Shown here one piece after another: positions 16,127-27,672 of a DNA stretch of 64,000 bases. The notes under the pieces are model-generated. The model was not told where the DNA came from. It saw only the letters and a list, made by a program, of their open reading frames with translations, and made no database searches. This stretch comes from Rutidosis leptorrhynchoides (taxonomy: Eukaryota; Streptophyta; Magnoliopsida; Asterales; Asteraceae), in contig NC_092333.1 in the NCBI RefSeq assembly GCF_046630445.1, positions 183,913,501-183,977,500 on the forward strand. The letters are read 5' to 3'. Every line of letters starts with the position of its first letter. Position 1 is the stretch's first letter. A program made the translations under genes and the position numbers.

Positions 16127-18413
16127 AAACTCGATCACGTCCTCGTGATCTTCTCCACTTAACCAATCCGGAACTACTCAACGGCCCTCAATCATAAGTT
16201 CCAATCCGAACTTTCCTAGACAATTCTTCCCAATGAATCACCTTTAACAACTAAAATCGTCACCCGCGATTTATCAAAACCACAATCCGAGCACTAAAAC
16301 CTGCTCAATTCCCCATTTCGGGAAAAGCTCAACCAATCTCGTACCGAAATATCAATTCCTTAGCGTACCTTTACCAAGGACAACGCTAAAAGCGACCAAG
16401 TCTCAACCTAAAGTCAACAATCCGAACGTTGAAGATCGAACTACATGAATCCTTACGGATTACACTTACCACTAAACATCCTTTGTAGTGCACAATATAA
16501 CCAATACGCTACTATCCTAACATCATAAGCAACGGCTAAAACCAAAAGCGCCCAAAATGACTATGGCAATGCTAAACCTAAGGTGTACAAAATCGACTAT
16601 TGTCACACCCGTAACAACATGTGAGCGAAACACGGATATCGCATCACTAATCCCACAACATGGTCCACACGACCCCACCATCGGCGTATAACACAACCAA
16701 TGGTTCACATCCCAAATCACAACACAAGGAATGGTACTCTCATTTCCCACCGGTACTCGCATTTCCCGATAATGTTATACCATGATGATATAACAATATT
16801 CCCAACACATAACAAAAATCCAAAGGGAACGATTCTCGCGAATGAACCGTTAGCCACGCAGATGCAACTAGTATGCATCACTAGTCCCTTGGGTGGTATC
16901 GTTGCCCGAACTTTAAACCCACCCATCACACACGCTCTTTTGGCCTCAATCACAACGAGTAGTGCAACATCGCGCACTGCTACACTATAGTGAACCCTAA
17001 CGGGTACCACTAACCATCCACACACGCGCTTTTGGCCTCGAACCACGAGTCGCGTAACATCGCGCCCTGCTACACTATAGTGAATCCTAACGGAATGCAC
17101 TATCCATCAATACACGCTCTTTTGGCCTCAATCAATGAGTAGTGTGGCATCGCGCACTTCACACACCATAGTGAATCCTAAGAGATTACACTAACCATTT
17201 AACATACGTACGCGTACACCACGCCAACACCATCGAGCAAGAACCACCTATATCGAACATAGGCACAGAACCATAATTCTCTAAAAGAGAATCCGCCACG
17301 TACATCACTTAACCGAGGGATTTCACCTTGCTCGTCAAACACGTCCATTATCTCTCAACGAGGTTTACCACATCACCACCTCGATGATAATTTAAATCCA
17401 AATCATAAGTACAATTTAACCGAAATTGTACTCTACCACAAATTAACCAAATCTAGGTCCCGACACAAATTTCGTATCTACTAAGAGCATCATCCGAAAT
17501 CTCACACTAAAACCTTCTCGTGCGAGAGTGTAACTCCCCCACTTGGAACTACGTTCCATAACCGCCTCACCATGGTAACATCCTCCACGATAATTACCAC
17601 TATCCGCCATACGTGACTAATCTCTCCATCGGTCATAACACTCGAATTCTCACGAATTCATTTCGCTCACTAGAAATTGACGTTCACCGTCACCCGTTGG
17701 CTTTATTTAAACAACGACACAAAACCAACACAACACGCACCTTGTACCACCGTACAATGCTACCGGAAGGTAGACTTTACCAATAATTGGGTTCACACGA
17801 CCCATCACCATATCTTGCTCCAACCTTGAGCATGCTGAGGATCTTAACCTATCCTTAAACACTTCGAACGAAAAGTGTACCACAAATTACACAACTATAC
17901 TCTCACAATCATTCGATTGTTTTAGTTTGTCAAATTTCACCAAGTCACTCATGTACTTAAGGGTTTCACTCCGGTACCCTAAGTACAATTTAACCACAAC
18001 ACAATCGGAGTCGAACACTACACTAGTAGGTATAAAAGAGGCACCTAATGTCGCGTCACGTAGACTCCTTTACCAACATACATCGAGATCCAAAACACTC
18101 GATCTCAAGGGTTCCATCCCACCCGTCGACCCTCATGGTTCATCAACTCCAACACAAAAGCGAACACGCGCTTAACAACCGAACACCAAAACCCATTTCC
18201 ATGGCTTGGTAGAAACATCTCCTAAATACTAAGGAATGCTTGGTTGCACCAAGTCTTACGCGCTTCACCCGACAATCAAATGTCACCATAGGGTACTTCC
18301 ATTAGGAACGTCACCCATAACAACAATATGCACAACACAAGGCATTTAACAATTCAAACTCAACGGCACTTAATAAATAATCAAAGAGCATATTTATTAA
18401 AATGAAACGTACC
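16127..18413 (-). other. Element B post-gag spacer with hairpin-like repeats, no pol
   Basis: About 2.3 kb where pol would sit. No protease, reverse transcriptase or integrase motif is readable on either strand. It is related to the 41471-43800 spacer of element A. It contains repeats of about 120 bp with CACGCTCTTTTGGCCTC between 16920 and 17200. It also has variable-stem units, including arms TGGGTGG at 16890-16896 and CCACCCA at 16919-16925 around a loop like that of element D, and ATAGTG/CACTAT pairs. Confidence 0.65.
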
Positions 18414-19355
18414 TTAACGTCTCCTTGCCACACCCGTCCCTGCTAGCTTGGGACATTCTGACTTACGATGTCCTTCCTCTTGGAAAATGAAGCACACCAT
18501 GCCATCACCCTTGGGCACCGAACATTCCCAAGACTTGTGACCCCTCACGCCACAATTGTAACATCTAGACGCACTAGAATCTGATATACCCATTCGTGTA
18601 CCACCCATGCTCACGCTCGGAACCTTAGTCCTCTTACTTGGAGCACCATAAGAAACAACCCTTCTCTCATTTGAAGGTTCACCAACCTTCGATCGCGAAT
18701 ACGACTCGAAACCTCTAGCCGCGGCGAATAACTCCGCAAACGATTTCGCCCGAACTCTGCTAATCTTACTCTTCAAGTCATCATTCAAGGTTCGATAGAA
18801 ATCTTGCATCAATAAATGATCATTCCCCAAATACTCCGGGCAAAAACGAGTCTTCGCCATAAAGGTTGTCTTGAGAGTATTCAAGTCCATGGAACTTTGT
18901 TGCAAATTTCGCAACTCATTACGCATTTCTGACAAATCGGCTGAAGTTCGGAACTCCTCGAAGAATCTCTTCTTAAACTCATCCCACGATAATGCCATAA
19001 ACGGTTCACCACCGACAAGGTCAATCTTATCATTCAACCAATCCTTTACCCTACCCCGCAACAAACTAGTAGCGAGTCTTATCCTCTTCTCAGGAGGGAA
19101 TTCAATAGTACGAAAACACCCTTCGACATCCGAGATCCAAGTTGTGCTTATCAAAGGATCCGGTTTTCCGTCGTACATCGGGGATTTAGTCCTCATGAAG
19201 CTCTTAAGACAACGCTCCATTTCACCACTAGTTCGGGATTCGGAATACTTCCTATCCATTTCTTCTCGAAACGCACTCATTTGCTCTACAACGGTGGCCG
19301 AAACTCTAGCGTTAAACTCCAAATCGTTCGTCTCGATCCCATTTCCCGTCGCCAT
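18414..19355 (-). CDS. gag: Gag polyprotein of element B (gag-only)
   Basis: 313 residues from MATGNGIETND. The middle holds a retrotransposon gag (capsid) domain, recognisable by WISDVEGCFRTIEFPPEKR and later RLATSLLRGRVKDWLNDK. A first zinc knuckle, CYNCGVRGHKSWEC (CX2CX4HX4C), is intact. The second reads CFIFQEEGHRKSEC, where the second Cys is Phe, so it probably cannot bind zinc. It ends with a stop and has no protease. It has exactly the same length as the Gag of element A from its equivalent start, and is clearly similar. Gag would form virus-like particles and package element RNA. The reading frame is open, but the damaged knuckle suggests this copy is decaying. Confidence 0.85.
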   Translation of the reverse strand: MATGNGIETNDLEFNARVSATVVEQMSAFREEMDRKYSESRTSGEMERCLKSFMRTKSPMYDGKPDPLISTTWISDVEGCFRTIEFPPEKRIRLATSLLRGRVKDWLNDKIDLVGGEPFMALSWDEFKKRFFEEFRTSADLSEMRNELRNLQQSSMDLNTLKTTFMAKTRFCPEYLGNDHLLMQDFYRTLNDDLKSKISRVRAKSFAELFAAARGFESYSRSKVGEPSNERRVVSYGAPSKRTKVPSVSMGGTRMGISDSSASRCYNCGVRGHKSWECSVPKGDGMVCFIFQEEGHRKSECPKLAGTGVARRR

Positions 19356-19780
19356 TCTAAGGAATGCAAAGCGATTAGATCACGAACGTATAAAACACAC
19401 ACTCTGCACCGCCCCATCTTGCTAAACACTCATCGTACATCACTTGTTTGACACGATTTGCACCCGTAATAAGGTTTGCAAGTCCTTATTACGCACACAC
19501 GCCGTATCGACTTGTTAGTACAACGACCATCTCGCTCGATGTTATAAACAAACACAAATAAAATTCTACGCGATATAAACACACGCGAGAATTATTATCA
19601 CAACATAATAATATATTAATAATATCCGCATTACTAATATAAACGTTAGTCTACCTACAAACAAGGCACTAACTATAACCCATTTCGACCCGTAATCCTA
19701 CAAGTCCCGCAACAAATTTAGCACACACAAAAGTCTAAGTCTAGGCACCTATCTCAAGTCACCTAAATCCCTTAGACCAT

Positions 19781-19792
19781 GCTTTGATACCA
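19781..19792 (-). promoter_or_regulatory. Primer-binding site of element B
   Basis: On the minus strand TGGTATCAAAGC, one base different from the initiator tRNA-Met complement TGGTATCAGAGC. The difference is a G-to-A change. It lies two bases inside the 5' LTR. The following block resembles those of A and D. Confidence 0.85.
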
Positions 19793-19794
19793 CT

Positions 19795-22121
19795 TGTAAC
19801 AACCCAACCCAATATACAAACGATCATGCAGAAATATCAATTAAAAAAAATAAAAAATTTGTACAGCATAGTGGCGCGGGTAAGAAACGAGAGGGTAAGC
19901 TAACGCTTAGTGAGTGAAAATATACTACATACATATATATATATATGCATAAAATGGACACGCCACACAAATAATCAAATACCGCATACCGGAGCATCCA
20001 AGCATAAAGGCAAGCTAGTCTAAGCATACCGTACGATCACTAAACAACGAGCTAACAATGTCAACAATAAGGTAAGTTCACCAACGACGATGTGAACAAC
20101 ACCATTAAGCTACACCCATAAGGTTAGCTACATCACAACAATACGACAATATATATATATATATCACAATAATACGACAAACATCGATGTTCACAACATC
20201 CAAAAGTATTCAAGATCTCAAGGCTAGCTCTACGAATGGTATCGTCAACATCGAACTTAAATCCCATTCGTCCCAATTAACGTGGTATCGTCAACATCGA
20301 ACTTAAAACCCACGTATGAGGTATCGTCAACATCGAACTTAAAACCCTCATCGAATGAATTAATGTGGTATCGTCAACATCGAACTTAAAACCCACATAT
20401 GAGGTATCATTAACAACGAACTTTAAACCCTCATCAACATCACTACAATAGTCGTATGCCATCGTCAACATCGAACTTAAATTCCATACATGAGGTATCG
20501 TCAACATCGAACTTTAAGCCCTCATCAACACCACAATATAATCTAGGGTATGGTATCGTCAATATCGAACTTTAACCTATACCCCACAAATAAATAACTC
20601 ATATACATACGTATATAATTATTCCACTCACAAGCCCATGTGATAATGTACACACGAAGTGTGCACCTTGCCAAAGGTGGTCAACCAAAATGCACAACCA
20701 TGCCAATTGGACATGTACCCAAGTCCATCAAATCCACCTATATGTGAAGTGAGCTCTATAACCGAGAACCACTTCACCCGACCCGCACCCATCCTACACA
20801 TACATATGCATATAGGATATTAACACTCACCTTGTCGCCTTGAAGAATGCCACCGAATAATCTGCAATCGCTGATGGAATGTACCTATTCCATTTATCAC
20901 ATAACAAGTAACACAATTAGGGTGGATATACAAATCAACCCAAATTGACAACTAGTGCAATTTCGACCCAAATGCACTTCCAAGCACAAACCGCGCCCAA
21001 ACTAACCAATAATCACTAACACAAGTGAGAATGGTCCTAATATGCCAATCAAACCCAACCATAGGTGTTAAACACCTATCTTGCCCAAAATGACACTTAA
21101 ACCCTAATTTGACCCATAAGAAGTCAATATCACGCCATTAGCAAGTTTTGACACTAAAACATATTTAACTCGGTTCTATGCTTCAACTTAATCCATTTTA
21201 AGTTTATAAACCTTATTAAATTGACAATTGAGTCATAATCATCAACAAACCCTAATTTTGACTCTAGTCAAAATTAGTCAACCACAAGAACCCTAATGGT
21301 CTCCAAACATCAATAATCACTAATACTAGTGATTATACTCCATTTACAAGTCTTAAACATGGTTAAATCATTAACCAACCCAAAACCCGCCAAATATCAA
21401 AATAGCAAGTTTCCATAAACCCTCTTCATCAACTAAATGGGTTTTACAACAAATCAAACTCAAACCCTAACATTGAATCTCAAATCAAACAATGAAATTC
21501 GGATTTAGAATTTACCATAACAATCAAAACGTAGCCGAAAACGAAAGGAACAACTTTATCACTCGCACCTTTGATCGATTCAAGCTTCATCTTCATCAAA
21601 GCTCCAAATCTCTCTCTAGAATCTCCCTCTCTCTCTCTAAGATAAGATGAGAGAGATGTGTGGATGTCAAAATGATCCAAAAGTGGATCTAAAACTGCTC
21701 TAAGTGCCACAAATCCGTCCACAAGTGAAAGGACCAAAGTACCCCTCATTTAACCCTTTAAAAATGCTAAAAATTGCATCTGACGTGATCGGAGCTCTGC
21801 TCCATAAGGTGGAACGCCGCTCCAACCTTCAGGTCAGTTTTCAATAACTTGTTTTGGCCATAACTTTTTTACCGTAGCTCCGTTTTCGATGAATCAAATA
21901 TCGTTGGAAACGTAATAAGATTTTTTTTTCCAATAGTAAGGCTTTGAAACATCAACACAAACTTTATTTGGGGTTAAAAAGATACGTACACACCTTGTCA
22001 CTTCAGACAACGTCCAGTTTCCTTCGACGTTCGAGCAAGCAACACGTACATGCTTCGTACACTTCATACACGCATCGTACACCATAAATACATTATGTAC
22101 AATAAATATTTGGGTCTTACA
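19795..22121 (-). repeat. Element B right LTR (5' LTR)
   Basis: 2327 bp, starting TGTAACAACCC and ending GGGTCTTACA. Compared with the element A LTR, several hundred bp of the U5 side are missing between about 19880 and the TAAGCTAACGCTTA block, so the proposed splice acceptor of A and D is lost. It carries the hairpin array, a decayed GC palindrome pair near 21788-21824, and a donor-like GGTAAATTCT on the minus strand at about 21515. Confidence 0.85.
20236..20585. repeat. Variable-stem hairpin array, element B right LTR
   Basis: Same series of constant loops and changing complementary arms as at 1217-1565. Most arm pairs are preserved. A few arm or loop bases differ between LTRs, for example GTATGC here against GTATGG in the left LTR, and TATCAT against TATCGT. 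Confidence 0.85.
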
Positions 22122-22631
22122 GATCAACCAATTAGATCATCTACCTTAACACCTGAAGGTGAAGTTAATCTTGAAAGAATGCTGCAACAGGAAAGGCAAG
22201 ATGAACCAGCAAGTCCTTCTGGCACAGCAGATATACCAACTGCTTTTCCTCCATCTTCCCTCAACTCAAAAGATAAACACACTGTCTGGGTAGATGAACC
22301 TTCTAAACCAACAGGGCCTCCAGAACTTTCATTTGAAGAAAGAGAAGCTGAAATGATGAACATTTATGTCGAAGAATGGCGTAGTAGAGATATCCTGGCC
22401 AGAATCGCTGAAGAGAAAAGAATCAGGATAACCTATCATCCACTAGATCAAGAAATGTATCTTCTTGCCAATGATCTTAATGTGCCTTTACAGCAATTTC
22501 TTAAAAGCAACAACTTAAGGCTGAGCACCGAAGATGAGAAGATTATGTATGATGAGGCTCGCCAACTTAAAATGAGTTTGGAAGAATATTCAAACCTTGT
22601 GAGTACTGAGGAAGGCAGATTAGTGGTAGCT
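22122..22631 (+). pseudogene. Element E 3' ORF, first half (copia-type element, interrupted by D)
   Basis: Open for 170 codons from the edge of element B to the insertion site of D, and it continues in the same frame at 31426 once D and one copy of its target duplication are removed. Composition is acidic and helical, rich in Glu, Leu and Gln, with segments such as LSFEEREAEMMNIYVEEWRS and LKMSLEEYSNLVSTEE. I recognise no enzyme domain. The upstream ATG at 22050 lies in B's LTR and is not the real start. The true start lies in the part of E outside the window or lost. See the second half for the likely role. Confidence 0.6.
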
Positions 22632-22704
22632 TGTAACCACTCAACCCGTTAACCGACCAAAACTGCAAAATAAAAAAAAAAATCGAAGCAGGCCTGCCCA
22701 GGCT

Positions 22705-22746
22705 GGGTGCGCGACGCGCACCCCTACCTGTGCGCGGCGCGCACAG
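22705..22746. repeat. Paired GC-rich palindromes, element D LTR
   Basis: Two perfect 9-bp-arm palindromes: GGGTGCGCGACGCGCACCC at 22705-22723 and CTGTGCGCGGCGCGCACAG at 22728-22746. They stand in otherwise AT-rich DNA. The same pair in the right LTR begins at 29543, the first palindrome perfect and the second with CpG losses. Confidence 0.85.
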
Positions 22747-23404
22747 GGCCTGACAGCCCGCTGTCCAAATTGTTCAGTTTTCGTAAAAAGATCTAACACT
22801 TCCCATCGTTTTTAGACGAAATGCTTTTCACATCATATTAGTATAAGTAAAACTAACACGAATCAATGATAAAACGAATTTTACATTGGGGGCCCCACAT
22901 ATGCCCAAAATACAATTAAGTACGAAATACGAGTTTCAACCACAAAAAATTTAATTGCCAAACGTCACTAGAGCATGGTGTTTGAGGTTAAACTACCCAA
23001 ATCTTGGTCGAACTTCCAAAAAGCTAAAACCCCCGAGAGCCACTAATCCAAGCGAATACCTTTGCCCTTATCCAAGCCAGATCCTAAAAAGGTAAACAAC
23101 GAGAGGGTAAGCTAACGCTTAGTGAATGCAATAATTATACACATACATATATAACCTACTTACTTGCAATCACATACACAATTACCTCATACATGCTAGC
23201 AACTTAAATGACATACCAACGCACGGTATAATGCTAAATCTCCAAGACCACAAGCTAGCATAAACAATAGCATATATAACTCGAATAATATAAAGTGCCA
23301 TACTACAAACACATAACCATGGTTAACCAATAGTACAAAGGAATGGTATTTCGAATTTCCCATCGGTGTTCCCAACAACCGTTAGCGTACAACGAATTAT
23401 AACA

Positions 23405-23610
23405 CTAACCCCGGAGTGGTATCGATCGCCCGAACTTTAAACCCACCCGTCACGTGTAATGTGGTATCGATAGCCCGAACTTTAAACCCACTATACACGC
23501 CCACACACATACATGACATGGCATTGAACGCCCGAACTTAAACCCATATCATATATTGACCCGATGTGGTATCGACCGCCCTAACTTAAACCCACATCGA
23601 ATCTCGTACA
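23405..23610. repeat. Variable-stem hairpin array, element D left LTR
   Basis: Four units with a loop close to TATCGATCGCCCGAACTTTA and complementary arms that change. Arm pairs include GTGG/CCAC, ATGTGG with CCACTAT (partial), ATGG/CCAT and CGATGTGG/CCACATCG. It is the counterpart of the arrays in A and B at the same LTR position, just upstream, in element orientation, of the TAAGCGTTAGCTTA block. Confidence 0.8.
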
Positions 23611-24592
23611 AGTAAATACATTATATACACACATGTATAATCATTCCACTCACCTTGTCGACTTGGCGAGATTTCCAACAATAACTTGTAACCTTCAAAG
23701 TGAGTCACCTAACATAATTAATTCTCAATTAATTCACATAATAAGTTGGACTACCTACCAACTAACCTCACTAGTGCATTTATGACCCATTTGCACTAGA
23801 TTCACACATTAAAGGTCAAGACTCCCAACTAATCACTAAAAGCTAGTGATTAAGGTTCTAAGACTTCCATCAACACATAACTAGGGTGTTTTCATACTCA
23901 ATTTATCCCGCTAGGTCAAACCCACCCATTTGACCCATTTCAAGTCAACCATAAACCCTAGAACCAATTTTACTAACAACACAAGTGAGCTAGTGAACAA
24001 CTAACCATTTTAGACTCAATAACACCAATTATTACTTTGAAGCCCTAGGTTAGTCATTCTTGAGTCCTCTTGACTCAATCTTACCCAAAACCCCCAAAAT
24101 CACCAACAATAGGTTTTATGTTCATCACTAACCCAAGTTCTAACCCTTACACAAATTAAATTAAGGAAATCAAAATTAGAACTTACCACCACAACCAAAA
24201 CGTAGCTAAAGAGGAGATGAACAACTTTATAACTCGAGCTAAGACCCGAAACTAGCGCCTTCTTCCTTTACTTGAGCTTTCTCTCACTCAAATTTGGGTT
24301 TCTCTCACTAGAATTAAAGTAGAAAGAAAATGGTGGTTGAAAGTGGAGTTATGACTCCCAACCCACTGATTTGTGATCTTAACTTGTCCCCAAGTGAAAT
24401 TACCACAATGCCCTTCCAAAATATCTAATTAAAAAGGCAGAACTCGGCTACAGTAGGAGTGCGCCGCACGCACCCATAAGTGTGCGCTGAGCGCACTTAG
24501 GCCTGATCAGAATCCGTCTTCTGTTTAATTCCAGAATTATTCCCACGCTTTATGTACTATATTTACACTTATATACAATAGATATTAGGGTG

Positions 24593-26107
24593 TTACAACT
24601 CTCCCCCACTTGAATCGGAGCACGTCCTCGCGATCCAAGCCGCATGACAAGCAGGAAGATAAACCAACACGAATTCTTCGGGTTCCCATATAAACTCGGA
24701 ACCTTTACTACGACGCCATTGGACCTTAAAGGTCCTCACCTCTTTATTACGCAACATTTTCACCTTTTCATCAAGTATAGCAATCGGCTCTTCAACATAC
24801 TCTAACTTGTTGTTTAGCTCAATCTCATCTAATGGCATCCATGACGAATCATCCGCAAGACACTTACGGAGATGGGAAACATGAAATGTATTATGGATCC
24901 CCGTAAGCTCTTCGCGTAATTCTCAACGATACGCAACTTCACCAACACGAGCCAAAATCTTAAATGGTCCAATAAACCAAGGAGCTAACTTTCCTCATTT
25001 TCGAAACCGAATAATACCCTTCCACGGCGAAACCTTGAGCATCACCATGTCACCCTCTTGAAACTCGATCGGTCGCCTATGTTTATCGACATAAGACTTT
25101 TGTCTATCTTGCGCCGCTTTTAAATGAGCCCGAATCATTTCGATTTTACTATTCGTCTCCAATACCAAGTCGGTGCTCCCGACTTCCTTTTGACCCACTT
25201 CGCCCCAACAAATTGGGGTTCGACACCTTCTACCGTATAACATCTCATACGGTGGTATTCCAATACTAGAGTGAAAACTATTATTGTACGAGAATTCCAC
25301 CAAAGGCAAGTGTTCATCCCAACTACCACCGAAATCAATAATACACGCTCGTAACATATCCTCCAATGTTTGATTCGTACGTTCGGTTTGATCGTTCGTT
25401 TGAGGATGGTACGCCGTACTCATATTCACCCTCGTACCCATATCTTCATGAAACTTCTTCCAAAATCGAGAAGTAAAACGCGTGTCCCGATCCGAAACGA
25501 TAGACGCGGGAACGCCGTGTCTCGATATCACCTCCTTAATGAACATTTTCGCAAGTGCCTCCGACGTAATTGCTTCTTTAATAGGAAGAAACAATGCACT
25601 TTTCGTCAATCTATCAACAATCACCTAAATAGTATCAAATTGGGATCTTGCCGTTTTTGGCAACTTGGTAATAAAATCCATGGTAATATGCTCCCACTTC
25701 CACATCGGAATTTCTAGCGGTTGCAACTTACCATACGGCTTTTAGTGTTCGGCTTTAACTTGCAAACATGTGACGCATTGCTCAACATACTTAACAACGT
25801 CGCGTTTCATGCCCAGCCACCAATAATCTTTCCTCAAATGAAGATACATTTTCGTCGCGCCCTGATGAATGGAATACTTTGACTTATGTGCTTCATCAAG
25901 TAGCACCCGCCGGTAATCACCCATCTTAGGCACCCACACTCTTCCTTGAAAAGATAACAAACCACGCGAACCCATAGTAATGAATTCCGATTGCCCCACA
26001 ATTCGTTCCGCATGCTTGTTGTGAACGTAAGCCTCTATTTGAATCACACCAAGCTTTTCAAGAAAATCGTTAGTAATAATCATACGTAACAATCCCAATC
26101 GTAACAT
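24593..26107 (-). pseudogene. pol: Element D integrase and chromodomain-like C-terminus
   Basis: The integrase zinc-binding part (25742-26107) shows the HHCC pattern, with SIHQGATKMY and CVTCLQVK. The catalytic core has VSDRDTRF and the downstream Glu in QTERTNQTLEDML, so the D,D,E triad is largely visible. Integrase inserts the cDNA into the genome. The end (24593-24838) has KVQWRRSKGSEFIWEPEE, the signature of a chromodomain, which in chromoviruses targets heterochromatin. In-frame stops at about 25742, 25625, 24995 and 24920 interrupt it. Most fit CAA to TAA, TGG to TAG or CGA to TGA changes. All pieces lie in one frame with the RT/RNase H segment. The last codons overlap the polypurine tract and LTR edge. 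Confidence 0.85.
24599..24611 (-). promoter_or_regulatory. Polypurine tract of element D
   Basis: On the minus strand AAGTGGGGGAGAG directly before the 3' LTR, identical to those of A and B. Confidence 0.85.
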
Positions 26108-26122
26108 CGGGTAGTGAGTCTT

Positions 26123-27672
26123 TCAGCTTAACGCATCCGCGACCACATTCGCCTTGCCCGGATGATAAAGTATCTCACAATCATAATCCTTCACCACATC
26201 CATCCATCCACATTGACGATAATTCAAATCCCGTTGATTAAAAAGATGTTTCAAACTCTTGTGATCCGAATAAATCGTACACTTAACACCATACAAGTAA
26301 TGGCGCCAAATTTTCAAAGCATGGACCACTGCCGCTAATTCGAGATCATGAGTCGGGTATCTCTTTTCATGCTCCTTTAATTGATGAGAGGCGTAAGCGA
26401 TGACTTTACCTCGTTGCATTAGAACACACCCAAGCCCATTCAAAGAAGCATCACAATAAACCGTCATATCATCTACACCTTTCTGCAACACTAAGACCGG
26501 AGCTTGACACAATTTCTCTTTCAACAATTGAAAAGCGATTTCTTGTTCGTTCTCCCAATTGAATCTCGTATTCTTCTTTGTCAACTTAGTTAATGGAAAA
26601 GTAATCTTTGAAAAGTCTTGGATAAACCGACGATAATAACCGGCCAATCCGAGAAAACTTTGGATTTCCGTAGGCGTAGTCAGTTGTCCCCAACTCTTCA
26701 CCGTCTCTATCTTCGCCAGATCTACTTGAATACCATTCTCGTTCACAATATGGCCAAGGAATTGAACCTCCCTTAGCCAAAATTCACATTTTGAGAACTT
26801 AGCATACAACTTCTCCTTCCGTAACGTCTTCAACACACTATGCCAATGATGTTCATGTTCCTTCATACTCCTCGAATAGACAAGTATGTCGTCGATGAAC
26901 ACAATTACCGACTTGTCCAACATAGGTTGGCACACTCGGTTCATAAGATCCATGAATGCCGCCGGCGCATTCGTAAGACCAAAAGGCATCACCACAAACT
27001 CAAAATGCCCGTAACGCGTTCGAAAAGCCGTTTTCTCAATATCTTCCTCACGGACCCCATTTGATGTTAGCCGGACCGTAGGTTAATTTTAGAGAAATAT
27101 GTCGCACCTTGGAGTTGATCAAACAAATCGTCAATCCTAGGCAATGGATAACGATTCTTGATCGTCACTTTATTCAACTCCCGATAATCAATGCACATAC
27201 GTATACTACCATCTTTCTTCTTCACGAACAAGAGCGGAGCGCCCCAAGGTGAAGCAATCGGTCGAATAAAACCCTTCTCAAGTAACTCTTGGGTTTGATT
27301 TAACAATTCTTGTATTTCCGCCGGCGCTAAACGATAAGGAGTTTTAGCAATGGGAGTAGCTCCCGGAACCAACTCAATGCGAAATTCAACTTGTCTTTCC
27401 GCCGGAACACCCGGTAACTCATCCGGAAAAGCGTCTTCGAATTCATTAACCACCGGAATCTCACTAATGGGTGGTGGCTCATCACGAGTATCAACAACAT
27501 GGGCAAGAAAAGTCATGCCACCACTAACAAGGAAACGACGTGCCCGTGCAAAAGTGCATATCGGCACAAGTCTTCTACGCTTATCACCATGAATAATTAC
27601 CTCTCCCCCACCTGGGGTCTTCACACGAATAGACTTTTCATGGCATGCAATATCGGCTCTATTATGATCGAG
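26123..27672 (-). pseudogene. pol: Element D protease tail, reverse transcriptase and RNase H
   Basis: The first part (27067-27672) has the RT fingers and palm, with [28 protein letters not shown] and [18 protein letters not shown]. The second part (26123-26995) has [12 protein letters not shown], the catalytic FIDDILVYS and RNase H residues in [15 protein letters not shown] and [12 protein letters not shown]. The enzyme would copy element RNA into DNA. The two parts are out of frame by two bases around 26996-27066, where the tyrosine-histidine region is scrambled. It ends at a stop at 26123 where an Arg codon CGA is expected. The stop separating it from Gag at 27673 sits where TGG is expected, so Gag-Pol was originally one frame. 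Confidence 0.88.

Larger units (their letters stand above)
22632..24597 (-). repeat. Element D left LTR (3' LTR)
   Basis: Carries two pairs of GC-rich palindromes, 22705-22746 and 24459-24499, near its two ends. It also holds a hairpin array around 23405-23610 and the block GAGAGGGTAAGCTAACGC near 23101. Matches the right LTR with scattered substitutions and small indels. Confidence 0.9.

Noticed and set aside
16700..17100. ORFs of 96 and 127 codons on the two strands in element B's spacer
   Set aside because: They overlap repeated hairpin sequence, show no family resemblance and have no counterpart in element A.
18871..19425. 184-codon ORF opposite element B gag
   Set aside because: Antisense shadow of the gag gene on the minus strand; the same holds for the ORFs opposite the gag and pol of D, A and F.
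22050..22121. ATG start of the 22050-22652 ORF
   Set aside because: This part lies in element B's LTR, so the apparent start is a chance fusion; the ORF end after 22631 likewise runs into element D's LTR.
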